From Haloparvum alkalitolerans (GTDB lineage: Archaea; Halobacteriota; Halobacteria; Halobacteriales; Haloferacaceae): a DNA stretch of 64,000 nucleotides. Both the position numbers and the translations under genes were made by a program. The number at the start of each line of letters is the position of its first letter. Within the stretch, counting starts at the first letter, position 1. The notes beneath the pieces are model-generated. The model made no database searches. It was not told the origin of the DNA and worked only from the letters and a program-made list of their open reading frames with translations. The stretch is taken from the NCBI RefSeq assembly GCF_050122995.1, contig NZ_JBNLIA010000008.1, positions 55,514 through 119,513 on the forward strand. Direction: 5' to 3'. Below, piece after piece: positions 61,337 through 64,000 of this stretch.

Positions 61337-63628
61337 ATGGACGAAGAGGACCTCCGCGTCGGCCTGCTCGTCGCGGGCGCGGCCGGACCGGGAGAGACGG
61401 CCGCGCGGAACTGGTGCCGCGAGCGGTTCGCGGACGTCGAGACCGCGTCGCTCGCGGCGGTCGCGGACGGCTCGGTCGACCTCGACCGGTTCGACGTCTG
61501 CTGGTGGCACGCCGTCGAGCCGGTGGCGAACCCCCGGACCGTCGCCGCCTGTGAGCCCCGCGTGACCGACTACGTCGAGAGCGGCGGCGGACTGCTGCTC
61601 TCGGCGCGCGCGATGGGGCAGGTCGCGGCGCTCGGGGTCGACGAGGTGCCGCCGGACGCGACCGGCACCGAGGCGGTCCACGAGCCGGTCGGCCCGCTCT
61701 GGAAGTCGGCGTACGCCGACCACCCCGCACACGAGGGGTTCGAGACGCTCCGCCACCACACGCGCCCCGCGGGCGAGGAGGCGCCGTTCGCGCGCTACGA
61801 GGACGTGTTGCCCGCGGCCGGCGACGTGCTCGCGTCGACGCACCGCGGCGCGGACGACGTGCCGCACGAGGTGACAACGGTGAGCTGGCGGCGCGGCGCG
61901 GGGACCGTCGTCGGCGTCGGCGTCGGCCTCGACTTCGAGCGCGCGGACGACCACACGCGCGCCAAGCGCGACCGACTGACGGGGAACCTGCTGCGGTTCC
62001 TCGCGGACGGCGGAGCGGACGGGACCGCCGGAATCGGCGGCGAGACCGACCCCGAGACCGCGGCGACCGCGCTCACGACGGGCCGGCCGCACGACGCCGA
62101 GACGCTCGCGCGCCACCGCGCGGCGCTCGCGGGCGACCGCCATCGCACCAGCTACCACCTCTCGCCGCCCGCCAACTGGCTCAACGACCCGAACGGCTGT
62201 CTGTACTACGACGGGCAGTATCACGTCTTCTACCAGTACAACCCCGGCGGCCCCTACCACGAGACCATCCACTGGGGGCACTTCGTCAGCGACGACCTGC
62301 TGACGTGGCGGGACGTGCCGGTCGCGCTGGCGCCCGACCCCGGCGGCCCGGACCGCGACGGCTGCTGGTCCGGCTGCGCGTTCGTCACCGACGAGGCCCA
62401 CGCCGGGTGGCGCACCGACGCGCCGGCGGGCGACGGATCCGACGTGCGGGTCCTGTACACCGGCGGCCGCGAGGGGTGGCAGCTCCCGTGTCTGGGCTCG
62501 GCCGTCGACGGCGACCTCTCCCGGTTCGAGACCGACCCCGCGAACCCCGTCATCGACGACCCGCCGGCGGCGCTCGACGTGTTGACGACCGACCACTGGA
62601 ACGGGGAGTTCCGCGACCACTGCGTCTGGGTCGCGGACGGCTGGTGGTACCAGCTCGTCGGCGCCGGGCTGGAGGACGTGGGCGGGGCCGTCGTCTGCTA
62701 CCGCTCGCGCGACTGCCGCGAGTGGGAGTACCTCGGCCCGTCGCTGGTCGGCGACTGGGAGTCGCCCGGCACCGTCTGGGAGTGTCCGGAGCTGCTCCGG
62801 TTCGCGGACGGCGACCTCCTCCACGTCTCCAACTACGAGGACGTGGTCGGCTTCGTCGGCGAGTGGGACGAGGAGACCGGCACCTTCGAGCGCGAGGCGA
62901 CCGAGGTGCTCGACCCCGGCGAGTTCTACGCGCCGCAGTCGCTGGAGGCGCCCGACGGCCGGACGCTCATGTTCGGCTGGATCAAGGAGGCGCGGACGCT
63001 CCGCCGACAGTGGGACGCCGGCTGGTCCGGCCTCATGTCGCTCCCGCGGGAGGTGTCGGTCGAGAACGGCGACGTCCGCCAGCGCCCCGCCCGGGAGGTG
63101 CGCGACCTCCGCGAGGCGACGCTGTTCGACGGCACGGTCACCGTCACCGACGGTCGCGAGCTACTGGACGCCGAGGGTGACGCCCTGGAGATCGAGGCGA
63201 CGGTCGACCCCGACGCGGCCGACGCGGTCGGCGTCGTGGTCCGGCTCTCGCCGGACGGCGCCGAGAGCACGCAACTCAAGCTCGTGGACGGGCGGCTCGT
63301 GCTGGACCGGACCGGCAGCAGCCTCGACCGCGAGGTCAACGACCACCCGGTCTCGGTCCCCGTCGACGACCTCGAAACCCCGCTCGACCTGCGGGTCTTC
63401 GTCGACGGCTCCGTGGTCGAGGCGTTCGTCAACGGTCGGCGGTGCCTGACCGGCCGGATCTACCCGACCCGGCACGACGCCACCGGCGTCGGCCTGCTCG
63501 CGGACGGGGCGTCGGAGGGCGTCGACGTGGATCTGACGGTCCACGCGATGGGCAGCATCTGGCCGACGGAACTGCGGGGGCGCGACCCCGGCGACCCGGC
63601 GCGGACCGCCCCCGAAGCGGACGACTGA
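61337..63628 (+). CDS. Glycoside hydrolase family 32 with N-terminal GATase/ThuA-like domain
   Basis: 763 residues. Residues about 1-250 form a Rossmann-like/glutamine-amidotransferase-like domain (VGLLVAGAAGPGETAARNW; CWWHAVEP; VTDYVESGGGLLLSARAMGQVAALGV). Residues about 275-600 are the GH32 five-bladed propeller with all three catalytic motifs: WLNDPNG (nucleophile Asp), FRDHCVW (Asp) and WECPELL (acid/base Glu). The C-terminal beta-sandwich includes VFVDGSVVEAFVNG. It hydrolyses sucrose, fructans or levan-type sugars; no signal peptide, so it acts inside. The ATG at 61337 follows a TTTTGTCC TATA-like box by the leaderless distance. Confidence 0.89.
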   Translation: MDEEDLRVGLLVAGAAGPGETAARNWCRERFADVETASLAAVADGSVDLDRFDVCWWHAVEPVANPRTVAACEPRVTDYVESGGGLLLSARAMGQVAALGVDEVPPDATGTEAVHEPVGPLWKSAYADHPAHEGFETLRHHTRPAGEEAPFARYEDVLPAAGDVLASTHRGADDVPHEVTTVSWRRGAGTVVGVGVGLDFERADDHTRAKRDRLTGNLLRFLADGGADGTAGIGGETDPETAATALTTGRPHDAETLARHRAALAGDRHRTSYHLSPPANWLNDPNGCLYYDGQYHVFYQYNPGGPYHETIHWGHFVSDDLLTWRDVPVALAPDPGGPDRDGCWSGCAFVTDEAHAGWRTDAPAGDGSDVRVLYTGGREGWQLPCLGSAVDGDLSRFETDPANPVIDDPPAALDVLTTDHWNGEFRDHCVWVADGWWYQLVGAGLEDVGGAVVCYRSRDCREWEYLGPSLVGDWESPGTVWECPELLRFADGDLLHVSNYEDVVGFVGEWDEETGTFEREATEVLDPGEFYAPQSLEAPDGRTLMFGWIKEARTLRRQWDAGWSGLMSLPREVSVENGDVRQRPAREVRDLREATLFDGTVTVTDGRELLDAEGDALEIEATVDPDAADAVGVVVRLSPDGAESTQLKLVDGRLVLDRTGSSLDREVNDHPVSVPVDDLETPLDLRVFVDGSVVEAFVNGRRCLTGRIYPTRHDATGVGLLADGASEGVDVDLTVHAMGSIWPTELRGRDPGDPARTAPEADD

Positions 63629-63741
63629 TCGCGCCTCAGGGACGTTCTCGCCTTTTTCGACGGGGCGTGGTGACCGGGACGGTCCGATCGCGGGGATGGT
63701 CCGGCGGACGGTGGGCCGCAGTCGGAGCTCCGTACGACGGA

Positions 63742-63930
63742 TGTTCTGTTTCTGTGTCTGCCGTCGATCCTGCTGCGGCGGACAGCACCACCTAGAGAGC
63801 CGACGGGATCGAGCCGGCTGCCCTTTCAGTCCCACCCCGCACCGGAACCGCTCCGCAACCGCTCCGCACCGCAACCGCTCCGCAACCGCACGGCAGCCTC
63901 GCACCTCCCCAGCCTCGGCGGCGGCGCGGC
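63742..63930 (+). repeat. Dispersed modular element, copy 4
   Basis: In the gap after the GH32 gene: one A module (CAGCACCACCTAGAGAG at 63783), then directly the B motif CTTTCAGTCCCACCC at 63823-63837, a run of AACCGCTCCGC units, and the D motif (63894-63918). No A duplication and no complete palindrome/E block remain before the window end. Bases 63629-63741 hold no supportable gene. Confidence 0.75.
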
Positions 63931-64000
63931 CCTCGTCGCTCAGCGGGCCGACCATCAGCGCGGCCTCCCGGTGGATCCCCCGCGTCCGTCCGGCGTCGTC
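63920..64000 (-). CDS. Possible C-terminus of a protein-coding gene running off the window
   Basis: On the minus strand the bases from the right edge read DDAGRTRGIHREAALMVGPLSDEGR with GC-rich third positions, which looks coding. The frame stays open into element copy 4 and shows no stop of its own, so the true 3' end is unclear; the element may have replaced it. No family can be named from 25 residues. Confidence 0.3.

Overview
The window is chromosomal DNA from a halophilic archaeon (Halobacteria), most likely a Halorubrum-like genome. The evidence is GC-rich coding sequence with GC at nearly every third position, acidic proteins, TATA-like boxes about 25-35 bases before many start codons (leaderless transcripts), and typical haloarchaeal families: halocyanin, Bat-type HTH regulators, TrmB, GatE, sdhCDB order and Tat lipoproteins. 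The species assignment is inference.

Layout. 1-1.7 kb: succinate dehydrogenase sdhC-sdhD-sdhB, cut by the left edge. 1.8-8.1 kb: an M14 aspartoacylase-like enzyme, an SDR, a RimK ATP-grasp ligase fused to a retropepsin-like domain, an AlkA-type glycosylase and a 3-hydroxyacyl-CoA dehydrogenase/enoyl-CoA hydratase fusion. 8.2-9.0 kb: an HNH endonuclease with NUMOD3-like segments beside tRNA-Glu(UUC). 9.1-16 kb: DsbB, a regulator/membrane-protein pair, halocyanin, then ribose-1,5-bisphosphate isomerase overlapping a PfkB kinase, which fits haloarchaeal nucleoside/pentose-bisphosphate breakdown. 16-21.8 kb: FolD, an NhaC antiporter and a Dna2-like nuclease-helicase. 21.8-24.2 kb: a CRISPR array (32 repeats, 31 spacers, subtype I-B-like repeat, no cas genes in the window) decaying towards tRNA-Thr(UGU). 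25-30.7 kb: a livHMGF branched-chain amino acid ABC transporter with a convergent binding protein. 30.8-42.6 kb: CBS/zinc-ribbon protein, uridine kinase, 2-hydroxyacid dehydrogenase, FAH-family hydrolase, a large FAD/Fe-S D-lactate dehydrogenase with a Bat-type regulator, aspartate-semialdehyde dehydrogenase and a second NhaC. 43.7-49.8 kb: GatE, PsiE-like protein, Lrp/AsnC, EamA transporter, MaoC and membrane proteins. 50-58 kb: TrmB, PAC2, MscS, YcaO, TbsP-like regulator and a CHAT (caspase-like) protease. 58-63.6 kb: GlyA, a frameshifted Tat-exported tandem HU protein, CinA/PncC and a GH32 fructosidase.

The most unusual things are these. (1) A dispersed modular intergenic element occurs five times at four loci (32.2, 34.2, 42.8 plus an inverted copy at 43.3, and 63.7 kb). 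It has 75-bp-spaced A modules, a C-rich stretch, two conserved motifs and a large GC palindrome whose arms differ between copies but still pair. (2) A twin-arginine signal is fused exactly in front of the initiator Met of a bacterial-type HU domain; the domain is duplicated, and the first copy carries a 2-base deletion relative to the second. (3) A CHAT protease with a clear His/Cys pair has a long N-terminal region I do not recognise. (4) The CRISPR array tail contains a decayed repeat and a further fossil repeat beside a tRNA gene.

Most genes are single or in short operons (sdhCDB, livHMGF, R15P isomerase-pfkB, nhaC-small protein). The window mixes central metabolism, transport and regulation with small islands of accessory DNA at the tRNA genes and in the repeat-bearing intergenic regions.
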